Assembly: GCA_945881905.1 (NCBI GenBank)
Contig: CAMCVV010000017.1
Span: 1-44,391, forward strand
DNA: 44,391 bases
Reading direction: 5' to 3'
Source of the DNA: Paenibacillus alvei
GTDB taxonomy: Bacteria; Bacillota; Bacilli; Paenibacillales; NBRC-103111
The notes beneath the pieces were generated by a model. The model saw nothing but the letters and a program-made list of their open reading frames with translations, made no database searches and was not told the origin of the DNA. This document shows, one piece after another, positions 44,001 through 44,391 of this stretch. The translations under genes and the position numbers were made by a program. Each line of letters starts with the position of its first letter. The first letter of the stretch is position 1.

Positions 44001-44391
44001 ATGCATGATGCTTCGTCACTTCCTCATTTTAATCAACAGGGTCATGCGAGAATGGTCGATGTTTCAGATAAAGCCAGCACTCTTCGGAAAGCAACAGCGC
44101 AATCTACGATATTCATGAACAAGGGAACTCTCCAACTGATCAAAGAAGGTAAACTCAAGAAAGGAGATGTTTTGGCTGTAGCGCAAATCGCTGGAATTAT
44201 GGCTGCCAAAAGAACTTCAGAGTGGATACCTATGTGTCATCCCATTTCACTTACAGGGATTGATATCCAATTTCAAGATAACGGTGTAGACGAGCTTTAT
44301 ATTCAAGCTATGATCAGTACAACTGGACCAACAGGTGTTGAAATGGAAGCACTCACTGCAGTATCAGCATCAGCATTGACTGTATACGATA
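44001..44391 (+). CDS. moaC: cyclic pyranopterin monophosphate synthase MoaC (3' end outside window)
   Basis: MoaC converts the MoaA product into cyclic pyranopterin monophosphate, an early molybdenum-cofactor step. About 130 residues are visible: [57 protein letters not shown] (quoted here only as MCHPI with its catalytic His), and [14 protein letters not shown]. All are family hallmarks. ATG 44001 follows AGGAGGAAA. The frame runs off the window edge; full proteins have about 160 residues, so some 30 are missing. In B. subtilis moaC also follows ydiF, which supports the neighbourhood. Confidence 0.95.
   Translation, partial: MHDASSLPHFNQQGHARMVDVSDKASTLRKATAQSTIFMNKGTLQLIKEGKLKKGDVLAVAQIAGIMAAKRTSEWIPMCHPISLTGIDIQFQDNGVDELYIQAMISTTGPTGVEMEALTAVSASALTVYD

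Overview
The window reads as chromosomal DNA of an AT-rich, endospore-forming member of the Bacillales, most likely Paenibacillaceae (inference). Support comes from a ger-type germination operon, a glmS ribozyme, an AraR-type arabinose regulator, the sigW-rsiW-cdaA-cdaR-glmM-glmS order known from Bacillus, and ppc next to sigW, an arrangement I associate with Paenibacillus. I see no insertion sequence, prophage, CRISPR array or rRNA.

Layout. 1-950: ten tRNA genes, the first cut by the window edge. 951-1381: non-coding gap. 1382-5139: ppc and an EamA transporter. 5174-12300: envelope-stress and cell-wall precursor block: ECF sigma factor, anti-sigma factor, c-di-AMP cyclase and its regulator, phosphoglucosamine mutase, glmS ribozyme and GlmS. 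12612-13736: YkvI-like permease. 13737-14564: an 828-base gap without a convincing gene but with a strong promoter, a run of hairpins (candidate structured RNA) and an exact Fur box over a second promoter. 14565-18779: MOSC protein, then araR-araD-araB with an AraR operator and no araA. 18941-20306: thiamine pyrophosphokinase and an HD phosphohydrolase, divergent.

20515-30773 holds two similar minus-strand cassettes, each a membrane-anchored M23 peptidase followed at once by a bactofilin. They lie on either side of gltB-gltD; the second also carries a HAD phosphatase. A ParM-like actin homologue follows (31062-32165). 32210-36642 is a four-gene minus-strand germination-receptor operon (A, C, small two-helix D-type subunit, B). 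36746-38221 is a cardiolipin synthase. 38366-44391 is the tsaE-tsaB-rimI-tsaD block for the tRNA t6A modification, a convergent ABC-F ATPase, 5-formyl-THF cyclo-ligase and a truncated moaC.

How the genes fit together: the sigW block links envelope stress, c-di-AMP signalling and UDP-GlcNAc supply, with GlcN6P feedback through the ribozyme. PPC and GltBD tie carbon to nitrogen assimilation. The M23/bactofilin pairs and the actin homologue suggest a local theme of scaffolded wall remodelling (inference). The best candidates for something undescribed are the structured-RNA/Fur-promoter gap at 13.74-14.56 kb, the ECF-type promoter placed between sigW and rsiW, and the duplicated M23-bactofilin cassettes beside an orphan actin.
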